A model generated the notes under the pieces. The model saw only the letters and a program-made list of their open reading frames with translations, was not told the origin of the DNA and ran no database searches. The position numbers were made by a program, and so were the translations under genes. From Psoroptes ovis (taxonomy: Eukaryota; Arthropoda; Arachnida; Sarcoptiformes; Psoroptidae), in contig PQWQ01000001.1 in NCBI GenBank assembly GCA_002943765.1, positions 3,445,501 through 3,509,500 on the forward strand: 64,000 nt of DNA, given 5' to 3'. Positions 26,092 to 39,200 of the stretch are shown here, one piece after another (the stretch's first letter is position 1; the number at the start of each line of letters is the position of its first letter).

Positions 26092-28329
26092 CTTGATTTG
26101 TTTTTAAATTGACTATCAAGTAATAATGAATCATTGACAAATTAATCAAAACAATTATTTAATTTATATTAAAATGACTAGTGCTCGTTGAGTGATGAGT
26201 GAATTTTATAACTATAATTTTGTATGATCACGTCGTAGATTTTTTTCCATACATTAGATGCTACAATATTATCCAATCAAATAAAGGAAATGCGTGAATA
26301 AATTAATTTGATACTTTTTGTTTCTGATTTTCATTCACAAATTCAAAGTGGAAAAAACGAATGTTGAATAAAAATGATCATAATACGAATGTGATAATTG
26401 TTTAAATCTCGTTTAATTGTTGATTGAATAAAATGTCATCATCATCTTTTGTTGTTTTTCTTTGTTTTTTTTCAGCGTTCATTTTGTTTGATTACGATTC
26501 ATTTCTAATTCACAAAGATCAAAACACAAACAAAAAACAAAAATGTCATTCAATCTATGATGTTTTTGACTGTGTTGTGTTTTCATTTTAAAGCAAATTT
26601 TACTTTGATAAAAAAGAAAAAATACTATTGGATGATACTTGATTATAAAGCGAAGATGATGATTGTCATCATAATTGTAATTGTTGATGATGATGATGAA
26701 CGATGAAAATGATAATGATATATTTATTCATCCATTCATTCACAATACAATTTTATACAAAATTTGTGCATCAAAATTTATATTTTTTGATATTTTTTTT
26801 TGGTTGTCTGATTATTTTGACAAGTCTTCATAGCCTTTATTCATAATTTATTTCTAATGAATGGATTAATATGCGAGTGTGTCTGCTGCATGTGTACATC
26901 CAGAGTTCTGCAAGGAAGGATAAGAATAAAAATGAAAATTATAATTAATGAAATAATGAATTGATGGTAATGAAATGAAAAAAAACTATTCATGTTTGTA
27001 AAATGTTTTGTAATGTGAATAATGGATTTCTATGCATAAAATGAATAAAATGGTTAAATTGAATGAATGAAAATATATTCAAAATGTAAGGAATTTTAAA
27101 AAGTAGAAAATTACTAAAATAAAAAAATAATAAAAACATCTATCGAAGCATCATCCATCGATTTGATGCCAAAGTTTAATGACTATTTTACATATTTTTC
27201 TTATTCATAGTTAAAAAACACACGGGTTTTTTCAAGAAAAATTGCTTTATTGTGCACACAATTATTTTGTAACACAACATAATAAGGATAAATATTAATG
27301 AATATGAAAAATGCAAAAATATAAAACATGCAAATTTTCTAAAATATTTTTAGAAATAAGAAAAAAACAGAAACAAAAATTATAACTTAAAAAAATAATA
27401 ATAAACGAAACAAGAATAATTCATTCAAAATTTGTTATTGTTATAATTATTATTTTTATCATCATTTTCATTTGAATGAATAAGATTTTCAATTCATAAA
27501 GATATTTGTTGATTTTTAAATCATTCATTGTTTTAACACACATTTCATCTATATTTCTTACAATTTGAAGGCCATGTCTTGATCATTTTCAATTCACATA
27601 AACTTTTTTTGATCAATAATCAAGTTTGAAATGAAAAAAAATATGAAGAATTTTAGGTTTCTTTGGTTTTTTGAAAAAAAATGTTTTGATTTATATTTAA
27701 TTGTTTTATATTAATAATTAAAAGGCAAAATTTTAATTAATCAAAATGCAGTTTTTTTTACTTACAAAATGATACATTTCAAAAATTCAAGTTTTTTTGG
27801 AATGAAATGAAAATGTGAATGCAAAAAAAAATCATATTGAAAGTTAGTCAGATTAGAAAAAATCAAAAAGAAAAAACAAATTTCAAATGTCAAATGAATA
27901 AATAAATTATACAAACATTTAAAATCAAATAAAAATGAATATCACCTTTGCATTTATTCATTTGTTTGTTTTTGATTTATTTTCGTATTTATATTTCTAT
28001 TTTTTTTTCTTGGAAATCCAAACATTTGGTACAAATTTTTGAGAAACAAAAATAAAAATAATTCGCAACTATTTAGACCCACACGCTGTCCAAAAGATTG
28101 GAATAGCCGTTGAGTTCAATTGCAAAACACAAAAAGAAGTTGAAATTAGAAAATCAAAATTTAATTGAATCTAGTTAATTTATTTGAATTTTTTCATATT
28201 AATACTAATATTTGCAAAAATCAATATTCACCATAATTAAATTGAAAAAAACATCCTATGAATCGATGTGTTGTTCAATCAGATATGAAATTATTTAATC
28301 TTTGATATTGTCATTAATTCCGAGGAAAA
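26092..28329. other. Divergent intergenic region, QTMAN and ATRX/XNP promoters
   Basis: 2.2 kb of AT-rich DNA between two divergent start codons. Small GC-richer patches at about 26868-26930 and 28075-28125 are candidate promoter or 5' UTR pieces for the flanking genes. I see no coding exon and no recognisable RNA gene. Confidence 0.45.
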
Positions 28330-31300
28330 ATGAATAATTTGAATATAAACAACGATTCACACATGAATATGATTGATATTTTCAAAAATATCTATAACAA
28401 CTGTATTGATGATTTAAAAAAATTAGGATGCTTTAATATTGATCAAAGTTATACTGGTAATGAAGTTGAAGAATTGTTTAATTTTTTTAAAACGCCCCTC
28501 ATATTACGTATGACTGAAAATGGATCCATTTTCTCTCATTCATTTGATAAAGCTGCCAAAAAAATTCCATTTGCATCATCATCATCACCATCACCATCAT
28601 ATGCTTGTGACAATGAAAAACAAGATGAAAAAAAAGAATGGGATCCAGGTGAACCATGTTGTTCGCGTACATTATTGAATTCCAAAAATGATAATAATGG
28701 TGTTGATATCGATGAAATACTTGGAGAAAATGATGGATATCTGACTGAAAATGATTCTGATGCCACAATAGATGATGAACAAAAATTCACAGTCAATTCA
28801 TCGCTAAAAAAATCAAAGACAAACGCTGTAAAAGCAAAATCACAAGAAGATTGTGATAGAATTTATATTCCTAAACTAAATCATGAATCAAAGATAATCA
28901 ATAATGATGGCGATGAGGAAACAGATGAATTGGCTGTAAAAATTGATGTTGATGAGCCATCTGAGTCTAAAATAGAAGCTTCGACACAAATCGAAATCAG
29001 TCACACGGAAAATAATGAGCAGTGTGACAATATTGATCTCAATGAAATATCTTGTATTTTAAATGAAAAAGATGAAATACCTCAAAATACCAATACAGAA
29101 ATTTTATCTATGGACGATCTATTTTATAATGAAAATCACCAACTAGAAAATGAGCTACAAAATAATGATTCTGTAGAAAAACCAGAATCAAATCAAGATG
29201 AAACAATTTTTCATTCAATTCATGAAGCGCAAAATGGAAATAAAACAAGATCTCTAGAGTCTAAAAGAGTTGATCAAATATTGAAGGACACCAATTCACT
29301 CTATTCAAGTGATGATGATGCTGATGAAAATTTATTGAACAAGAAAAAACATACAAATTTCAATCATGAATCATCGAATAATAATGAAATCGCTGAAAAC
29401 GCAAATATTGAACAAAATGGTGATGAAGTCATTTCAGAGCCATCATCTGTTGATAATGATATTAATATGAAAGCTAAAATCAAAAAGAAAAAAAATAAAA
29501 TATTATCAAGTGATGATGATGATGACAGTAATGAAGGTTATTCACCTGGTTCAAACGATGAAAAGTCACTAGAATCGAATGATAGAGATTCCGATTTATC
29601 ATCGGAAAAATCAAAGAATCGAAAACGAAAGCGAAGAACAAGAATACGTGTTAGACTTGATAGCTCTACTGATAATGACGATGATGATGATGATGAAAAT
29701 TATCAGAAAAAAGATGTGAATCAAACTAGAAAAAAAATTAGGAAAATATTTGATGATAAAAAACTTCGTGCTGAAACCAAAGATGCGGAAAAAGCTGAAC
29801 GCGAACGTCGTAAACGTATTGAAGAGAAACAAAAATTATATAATTCAATAAATATTGAAAGTAATGAAGATCCAATTCAAAATGAAAATAAAAAATGTAG
29901 TCGTTTAATATTAGATATCGATAACAAAACTAAAGAAATATTGGTCGAAGTTGATAAAAAATATCTAGATATTTTGAAACCTCATCAAATTGAAGGCATT
30001 GAATTTCTATTCAATTCAACAATAGAATCTGTTGAACGTTTACAAAAATTCGACCATGAATCTGGTTGCATACTTGCTCATTCAATGGGCTTAGGCAAAA
30101 CATTGCAAGTAATAATATTTCTTCACACAATCATGACTAATAAACATATTAATGATAAAATTAGAACTGTATTAATCATTGTCCCATTGAATGTTGCCAA
30201 AAATTGGCGATCAGAATTCGACAAATGGATTGGATTCAATAATAGTATTAGCATTTATGAAATGACAATGGCGAAAAATATACTTGAGCGTATTGAATTA
30301 ATGCAAAGATGGAAAAGAAAAGGTGGCATCATTATAATGACTATCACTCTTTTTTCACAATTAATTTGTGGTAGAAAATTATCAAAACTAGTGAAAAAAA
30401 AACATAATTCAATTATTCGTGAGTGTCTAATTGATCCTGGTCCAGATATTGTTATTGTTGATGAAGGGCATTTATTGAAAAATGATAGAACAAGATTCAA
30501 TTCTTCAATATCACAAATACGAACATTACGGCGTATAATATTGACTGGCACACCATTACAAAATAATTTATCCGAATATTATGTTATGGTTGATTTTGTT
30601 AAACCCAATCTTCTTGGTACAAAACGAGAATTTAAAAATCGATTTGAAAATCCAATCAACAATGGTCAACACATTGATTCGACTGATAATGATGTACAAT
30701 TTATGAAACGACGTGTGCATGTATTGCATCAAAAACTAAAAAATGTAATACATCGTCATGACTATAATATATTAATCCCATATTTAAAACCAAAATATGA
30801 ATTTGTAATCACTATCAAACTATCAAAAGTTCAAGCTGATCTCTATAAAAATTATTTGGAAAATGTTGCCACGACAAATAGTGGAAAAAATTTACTTAAT
30901 GACTTCAATAATTTACGCTATGTTTGGAATCATCCGGCATCATTGATCGAACAATCTAAACAACGAACGGAAAAAAGTGATGATGATTCATTGAAAGACT
31001 TCATCGTATCGGATGATGATGATGATGATATCCAATGTGTTTATGATAATTATGAAGCAATACACAAAACAAAACGTTTGAAAAATGATGAGCCACAAAC
31101 CAATCAAGTTGAAACTCAAAATGGTATGAATGATGATGATAGAAAATTCAATTGGTGGAAAGATGTACTGAAAAATTATGATGATGACAATTATTGTGAA
31201 AATTATTATAATATCGAATTAAGTACAAAGTTTTTGTTATTATTCTCATTAATTGAAGAATGTGAAAAAATTGGCGATAAAATAATTTTATTCTCACAAA

Positions 31301-32985
31301 GTTTGGCTAATTTGGATATGATTGAAATATTACTAGGAAAGAAAAATGCAGAAACAAATGAAAAATATGGTAGCAAAATTAGTTATGAAGAATTGGTGGA
31401 GAAAAATGGCGGTGTAAGTAATCGTTGGTTACCTGAGATTGATTATTTTCGTATCGATGGCAAAGTCAATTCTTTATGTAGAAGTAATATAATACGAAAT
31501 TTTAATGATGAAGATGATCATCGATCACGTTTAATGTTAATATCGACGAGAGCTGGTAGTCTTGGTATTAATTTGATCGGTGCAAATCGTTGTATTATAT
31601 TTGATGTATCATGGAATCCTACCCATGATTTACAAGCAATTTATCGTATATTCCGCTATGGACAATCTAAACCTGTGTATATTTATCGTTTTATATCATA
31701 CGGTACAATGGAACAAAAAATTTATGATCGTCAAATAATAAAACAATCAATGTCTTTGCGCGTCATTGATGAACATCAAATCACTAGATATTTCAAACAA
31801 TCAGAATTATCTGAACTGTATAGATTCATCGGTGATCCGCCTGAATCAGCATATAAAGTGCCGCCTGTTGAAGCTAAAAAAGATCGTTTAATTTGTGATT
31901 TATATGATAAATTCAAAAATCTAATCATATCGATACATCAACATGATTCATTATTAGAGAATAGACCAGAAGAAAATTTAACCGAAGAAGAACGTCGTGC
32001 TGCTTGGGAAGAATTTCAACGTGAATCAGAAATTCAGGAAAATCCTTCTGCATTCATAAATGTAAGTTATGAAATATGGTTGACAAAATATTTGGATAAA
32101 TTTCTGATTTTTTTTTTCTATTGAAATTCATATTTAGAATCATCTACCTAATACGGTATTGAGCCGAATTTTTGCTTCTATAAGCGACAAAACTGCAGCA
32201 TTACCAAATTTATCTGAAAAGCCAAATACAAATGTTCAACAAAATAATGAACATTCGTTATTATCAGCTAATTTGAATAATGAATCGATCAATCAATATT
32301 ATCATAACCAATATCCAAAAGTCCCGAAACCAATACAGCGACAAGACTTTATATCATCACCATCTTCTTCATATAATTCAAACAGCAATAATGTTAATAA
32401 TCAATTTAATGATGAAACAATACATAATTATTTTCACCAAATAATACGATTCTTTCAACAAAATCCAGTTAAAAATGATCAAAAATATAAAGGTGCAACT
32501 ATTGAATCATTACGAAAAGAATTTTCACAAAACATCATCGGCAAAATGACTGTCACAGAAGATGAATTTCGTGTAAAATTATTCATTTACATTAATGCCA
32601 TTCATTTAGTTTTATTTAGTAATTCGAGACAAAAATCATCAAAAATATTGCATGAAATCGTGCATAATATGCTCAAAATAAAGACTGAGGTAATAATAAT
32701 TTTAGATAACATCTATGAAATTAATATTTTATGATTTATTTAGTACATACAAAAATATAGACTTCAACATATTGATGCTACATTAAAAGGTATTATTAGA
32801 AATCGATCTGTTAATGGTGAGTGTTTAAAAAAAAATTTTTATTCGATTCATTTGCTGATTTTTTTTCGTTTTCAAATATTTCAGCTTCTAATCAGCATCC
32901 ACAACCACAGAAACCACCGATTCCATCGTCAACATTTGGCGAACCACAAAAGAAAATTGAATGCATCGAATTGGATTCTGATTAA
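28330..32985 (+). CDS. XNP: ATRX/XNP SNF2-family chromatin remodeller (no ADD domain)
   Basis: Exons are 28330-32061, 32138-32689, 32744-32816 and 32885-32985; 1485 residues in phase. Residues 1-540 are acidic and Ser/Asn-rich with a basic NLS-like block (KNRKRKRRTRIRVRL). No Cys-rich ADD finger is present, as in Drosophila XNP. The ATPase begins LKPHQIEGIEFLFNS (Q-motif). Walker A is HSMGLGKTLQ (about residue 587) and the ATRX-type box is DEGH (about 711), followed by LTGTPLQNNLSEY. Lobe 2 has DKIILFSQSLANLDMIE, STRAGSLGINLIGANR and the motif VI region YRIFRYGQSKPVYIYRF (about 1105-1123). These match ATRX far better than other SNF2 clades. An acidic insert separates the lobes. The C-terminus ends in CIELDSD, a possible SUMO-interacting motif. 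Known roles are H3.3 and heterochromatin maintenance. Confidence 0.95.
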
Positions 32986-33258
32986 CATTTCTAATCTTTT
33001 TTTTCAATTTTTTTTAAATAAAATAATATTAATTTATATATCTGTAAATTTTTTTTATACAAATTCATCATGGGTAAAAATTTTCAATAATTCGTAATGT
33101 TCACTGATTACCACATATTCAACATTTTGAATTATAATGATCGAAAAAATCTGTTTTTTGTCCACTATCTTACGATTTTACTGTTTTTTCTTCGTTTCAA
33201 TAGATTTCATGGTGAATTAATTTTCTTTTCATTTCGAATTCAAAGTTATCATTGATAT

Positions 33259-36200
33259 TCATTGTTCCCATTGAATGAAATCTGAATTTCTTTCGCTTAT
33301 ATAAAATGTCCAATAAGCCATGTTCAACATTATGAACACGAATGGAAACAATATACGACTTACTTTATCAATCATTGATACACTATTAACCGCGCACATA
33401 TTTTGTGATTTTGTTCGTCGTTTAATCATTTCTTTTTTAAATTGTTCATTCGCAGTGAAACAATACCAAAATTGTATACAACATTGTGCGAATGGATGAA
33501 TTAATTTTGTCCATAACCAAAGACTAATATATTCACATGTTCCGAAATCATCATTATTATCATTATTGTCAGCGTTATCGTTAATATTATATGATTCAAT
33601 TTCCGATATATCATCATCATCATTGTCGTCGTTGTCATTATCATCTTTTTCAATATTATTATCATTTTCATCATTAAAAAATGTATCATCAGTGTTATTA
33701 TTGTAATTGTTCAAATTATTGATAAATTCATTTGAATAATTTTCAAATAATTGATTAATATTCACATTATGATGATGATGATGATCATTCTCGACATTCA
33801 AACCTAATTGTGGCCAACTTGAATTTAATTTTAATGCTGCTATCGTATTTGAAATATTTTCATCATCATTATTATTATTATAATCATTGATTAAATTTGG
33901 TAAAAATGAATACGAAGTTGCAGTTGCAGGAGAATTCCAATCAATATCTTGATGATGACGATGCTGATTATATCGAGGACAATGAGGCATATGATGAACA
34001 TTCATCGTTGATGGCGGCGATACAATATCGGAAACATTTTCTAATGATTGTGGAAAATGGCGAAACTAAATTAAGCAAAGAAAAAAAAGAAATGAAAATA
34101 TTTTCGGAAAAGGAAAAAATTAAGGCAAAAAAAATCTTTCCGGAAATCATTCGATCGAATTTTTTTCCTGTTTTTGTTTTTTATTTGGGGTTCAAAAAAA
34201 GTAATAATAATAATCAAATGGCAACAACAAATGATAATAATAATAATAATACGGCCAAGAATCTACTATTGAAAATAATAAACAATGATTATCATTGTTC
34301 AACATCATCTACATTGTTATCATTATCTAATGAAAATGAATTCAATTATAATCATAATTTAAAACAAACATTGAGCGAATTAGATAGATCAGAAGGTTTT
34401 CAAGCAGAATTGGCTAAAGCAAGAGAAATAAATATCGATTTTGATGATGATTCAAATATATTGATTGATGAAAATTCAAAAATTCAACTCGAAAATCAAA
34501 TATCAATTCTGGAAAAAAGTGATTTTGATGTTGAAAATAGTTCATTATTTATTATCGATGATCAATTAAAATTATTACAAAAACAAGATTCATCACCACT
34601 CACTTATTTTTCCGTTAAAAACAAAAGAGGCAATCATTCTGAGAAGAAAAATAAAAATGTATTGAAAAGGAGAAAAAAATTCAATCGATTTTTTCCTCAA
34701 ATCCTTTGGGAAATTATTAATAATTCGACTGATGACGCTATTCAATGGTCATCCAATGGTACATCTATTAAAATCGATTATGAGAAATTTCAAAAACAAT
34801 ATCTAGACACTGATCATTTCAAAACTAAAAAAATAATATCTTTTGTACGGCAATTAAATCTATATGGGTTCAAGAAAATTAATGAAGAAATAAAATCGGA
34901 CGCTGTGAATGATGGAGTGAAAAAATATAATGAATTTTGTCATAAAAACTTTAAACGTGATTGTCCACATCTAGTTTCAATGATTCAACGACGCATATCG
35001 AAAACAAAAAATAAAGAAAATAATCAATGATCTAATCATATCCATTCGATAATAGACAATTATTTTATCATTAGTTATAGATTTTTTAAAATTCATTACT
35101 ACATTACCTGATTAAATTCTCTCTGTTTATCGACGACAATATTATCATAGTCATAATGTTTGTCCATTAAATCATTAATAGCGTATGATTTATAATAATT
35201 TGTGAATCTTTTATTGATCGATTGCTCATTATTATTATTATTATTGTAGCCATCGTGCCAAATTTTCTTTGTTCGTTTAATTCTTTTAGATCGACTATTT
35301 CGTTTGGATAAAATTTTATTTCTTTGTCTTGGACGTTGATGTCGATATTGACAGTAATTTTGTCTATTCATTATTTTTCTTCGATTTAGAGTGTTGTAAT
35401 TAGTTTCATTAGAATGATCACCAACATCAGAATAATCTGAATCAGAATTTTTTATCCAATCATCATCGATTTCGATGACCGGCACTTCGCCGGTACCAAC
35501 TTTGGTAAAATAATGTACACCAGCAAATTCTAACAATGTAAATACAACAAATAAAAAACACATAACAGTATACCAATCTAATGCTGTTGCATAGCTAACA
35601 CGTGGAAGATCACTACGTGAATCAAGACCAAATGTTGATAAAGTAAGAACGGCCGTTACACCGAGACCAACACGATCCGATGTTGCTTCACGATTAATCC
35701 AAAATGAAACCCATGACAATACGACAATCAGGGAACATGGTACATATATTTGTATCAAAAAATAACCAACATGACGGCGAAGATTAAAATTTACTTGTAA
35801 CATTGAATGATTACCACGCTTAAATGTGAATGTACCATTACGATAAATTGTTTTAACAATATCAAATTGTGATAATGTGAAATCTTTTTGATTAAATGTA
35901 ACTGGTTTTTTATCCCAACTATACACAAGTTGATCGCTTGGAAATCCATCTACAGTTAAAAGGAAAAAGGCATCGAATTGAATTCATTTATGGCAAAGAA
36001 AAAAAATCAAAGAGCAAATACGAATGACTCACAGCTTCCAAGTATCAAAGGACAACTTTGTTTATCCATCGGGAAACTATGTAAATCCATTGGACACAAT
36101 GATTTTATAGTCAATCTAATCAAAGGAAGAAAAACAAACAAGAAATAAAAATAAATATCAAAAAATGAAACAAAAAGAAAATTATTTTCAATTTTCAAAT

Positions 36201-39200
36201 TCATATATGGTTCACATGTCAAGGAAAAAAATGAATGAATGTGGAAAAATTTTAAATTGAATTATATTCAAGACATAAGATTCAAATTTTTATTTCAATT
36301 TACAAATTATTTATGCAAATACGAACATGAACTATGATAGATAATACATTATTTGTTTGTATCATTACATCTTTGTTTGAGAACAAAATACAAATATTTA
36401 TCGATTGAATTATAGATATCGATATTTTCATTAAATTTTGGTGACAAAAAAGAAAAATCTGAAATAATTGAAGCAAAAATAAATAAATAAATAAATCAAA
36501 CATAAGCAATGATGAATTGTAAATGAATATTTTGAATAACAAATCAATTTGAGATGAAATTTATGAAATTTTCATGCATTTCAATCAAAATTTAACCCTT
36601 TGAATTGACGCTCGTAATGAATGCAAATAATGAAGAATATTATGGAACAAAACAAAGAAATAAAAAAATGGAAATCAAACAAACTCTTACCTCATCGAAT
36701 ATAGTACAAGACCATCTTTGAATATTCTCAGAAATTTATTCGGTGTCGTTATCATATGCAAGTGTGAAGCTTTTCCGGTATGAAAATATGTATCCGGCTA
36801 TTTTGAATCATAAAACATAAAAGAGGATTTAATGAATCGCGTTTTCTCTGCACATCATTGAATATCAATTTTCAATATGAGAATTAATCTACACCACAAA
36901 ATTTTATTCTCTTTATTGTAAATTGATTCTTTCAACAAAAAGTCTTTAAGTAAGTGAGTCATTATCGCTGATATCTCTGATTTGTCTCAGTTTCTTTAAT
37001 GGAAAAATGAATTGAATCAAACGAAATGAAATGAAATTGCATTTGAATTAATAATGTTTCTTCTTTAATAATTTCTATGATTATCATTATCATCAAATTA
37101 TCCAAATGATCTAATTTTTGTGGTCTTGCTCATATTATCTTACTAATTATCATTGAATTATTATAATAACAATAGCAATGAATAGCGGTAATGGACATTT
37201 TCTATCATCATTATTTTTCGATTCGCTTTTTATTCTCAATTTTTCGGACCATAAATGATGTAATTTGATAATCGTAATTTTTTGTTTCTTAAATTCAAAT
37301 CCAAATCATCATCATTTTTACGACCAAAAGTCATTTGATTGGCCATATTAGAGTAAAAGAAGAAATAATCATAATGATTCGAGTACATTGACAATATTTT
37401 CAATGATATTCATTATCTCATGTGTTATCAAAGTATTTATTCAATGATTCTTATTCAGAAACTAAATCGCTCTACGAATGAGGTTTTTAAATTCAAAGAA
37501 ATATGAAATTTAATCTATTTTTGATGAATAATTTATAATTTAAAATAGATTTTTACGATTTGTTCAAGATATTATCATCATCATCACCATTTCAATAATT
37601 CTTTACATAACCATTTTTAGCCATTGGCAATTTTTCTCCAATGATATTTTTTCGTTGAAACAAATATATTAAAAAGGATTTATTTGAAAACTTTTTTCAA
37701 TTATCATAAATATTATGATAAGTTCTTGGAATTAACATTTTTTTTTCTTGATTTATTCCCATTTTTTTTTCTTTTTTTTTTTTGAAAAATGTCAAGAAAC
37801 GAGAAATCATTTATTTTACTTCGAATTCAAATGATTCGATCAATTCAAGATGTTACATTTGAAATTGTGATAAAATAAAAATATAAATCTAATGAATTCA
37901 AATGTGATAATCATTATTTTTCTATTTGTTTATCTGTCTATCTATTCATTGTTTTAATTGAAATGATTATTTTTCTTTTAAATGATGATGATTGACAATT
38001 TTATTTGTTTGCAAAGAATTGCATATTTTGAATTCTATGTAAAATGAATCAACATAATCATATGTTAAATTATTATACAAAATGATTATCAAAAATCGAA
38101 ACAACGAACCTTCCAAATTTTATCCAACATTTTAATGTTTAAGGACAGAAATTCAGCATTACCAGTGAAACGTAAACGTTCATCTTTCCATTTTTGTCGA
38201 AAATAACAATCGAGTGAATATTCCTGCGGACATATTGAAATTCAAAATAATTTTTAAAAGATAAAAAAGAGAAAAAATCACGAATATTTGATTAAATTGA
38301 GGAAAATAAAAAAAATTATTATCATTAGTATAAATTATGATAATCATTAATTTCTAATTAACATATATAAATGATTAAAAATGATTGTGAAAATAATTGA
38401 AATAATTATGATAATTATTCGTGATTCAAAATTCATAACTTTTTTACGATAATTTTTGTTCTTCAATGATTTACTACTAACGAATATTTATCATTTTGTC
38501 TCGATTATAAATTAACAATAATTTTAATAGCATACCATATCTAATTCAGATATTGGTCCCATACTTCTAATTTCAAGATTTGTTGTTATCACAGCTGGCG
38601 GTCCACCATAACCCGGCCTTTGATTATGATCATAATGATCCAGTAATGATGCTAATACTGAACTAATATTACGAAATTTTTCATTATCAACAACTAAATT
38701 TGAATTATTCATTGATTTATTATTATTATTAAAATTATTATCATCTTGATTATTATTCATTCGATGATGATGATAATGTTTAGGTGTTTTTGGCATACGT
38801 TGTATTACAAAACGTTTTGGTCGTTTATTGATAATTGTATCTCCATTTATATTATCATTATTTGTTACATTCATGATTTGATTATCAACATTATATTTTT
38901 TATCATTCATATCATTATTATCATTCATTTTGAATAATTTAGTTTTCATTATTATCAATGGTTCATTATTATGATTATTATTCTGTTTTAAATGATTTAT
39001 TGAATATATTATCCTGGAGAATAAACAAGTAAAGCAAAGAGGAAAAAATTGAAAACAAAAAATGTAAAACAAACATTATCAGTTATTATTACACTTCCAT
39101 TAAAGTTATTATTATCATCATCAACATCAACCTCATTTCAAATCATTCAGAATGTGATCAGAATTATATGAAGAAAAATGATAAATAAATAAATATCGAA

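Noticed and set aside
26868..26935. Possible small exon near QTMAN/ATRX divergent promoters
   Set aside because: No open frame of useful length and no partner splice site clear enough to support it.
33897..34217. Upstream extension of the HSFY-like frame (107 further codons)
   Set aside because: It overlaps antisense to the channel's last exon (33259-34065), which is proven by its M4 segment and in-phase join. The remaining part is poly-pyrimidine and looks non-coding. The ATG at 34218 is the simpler start.
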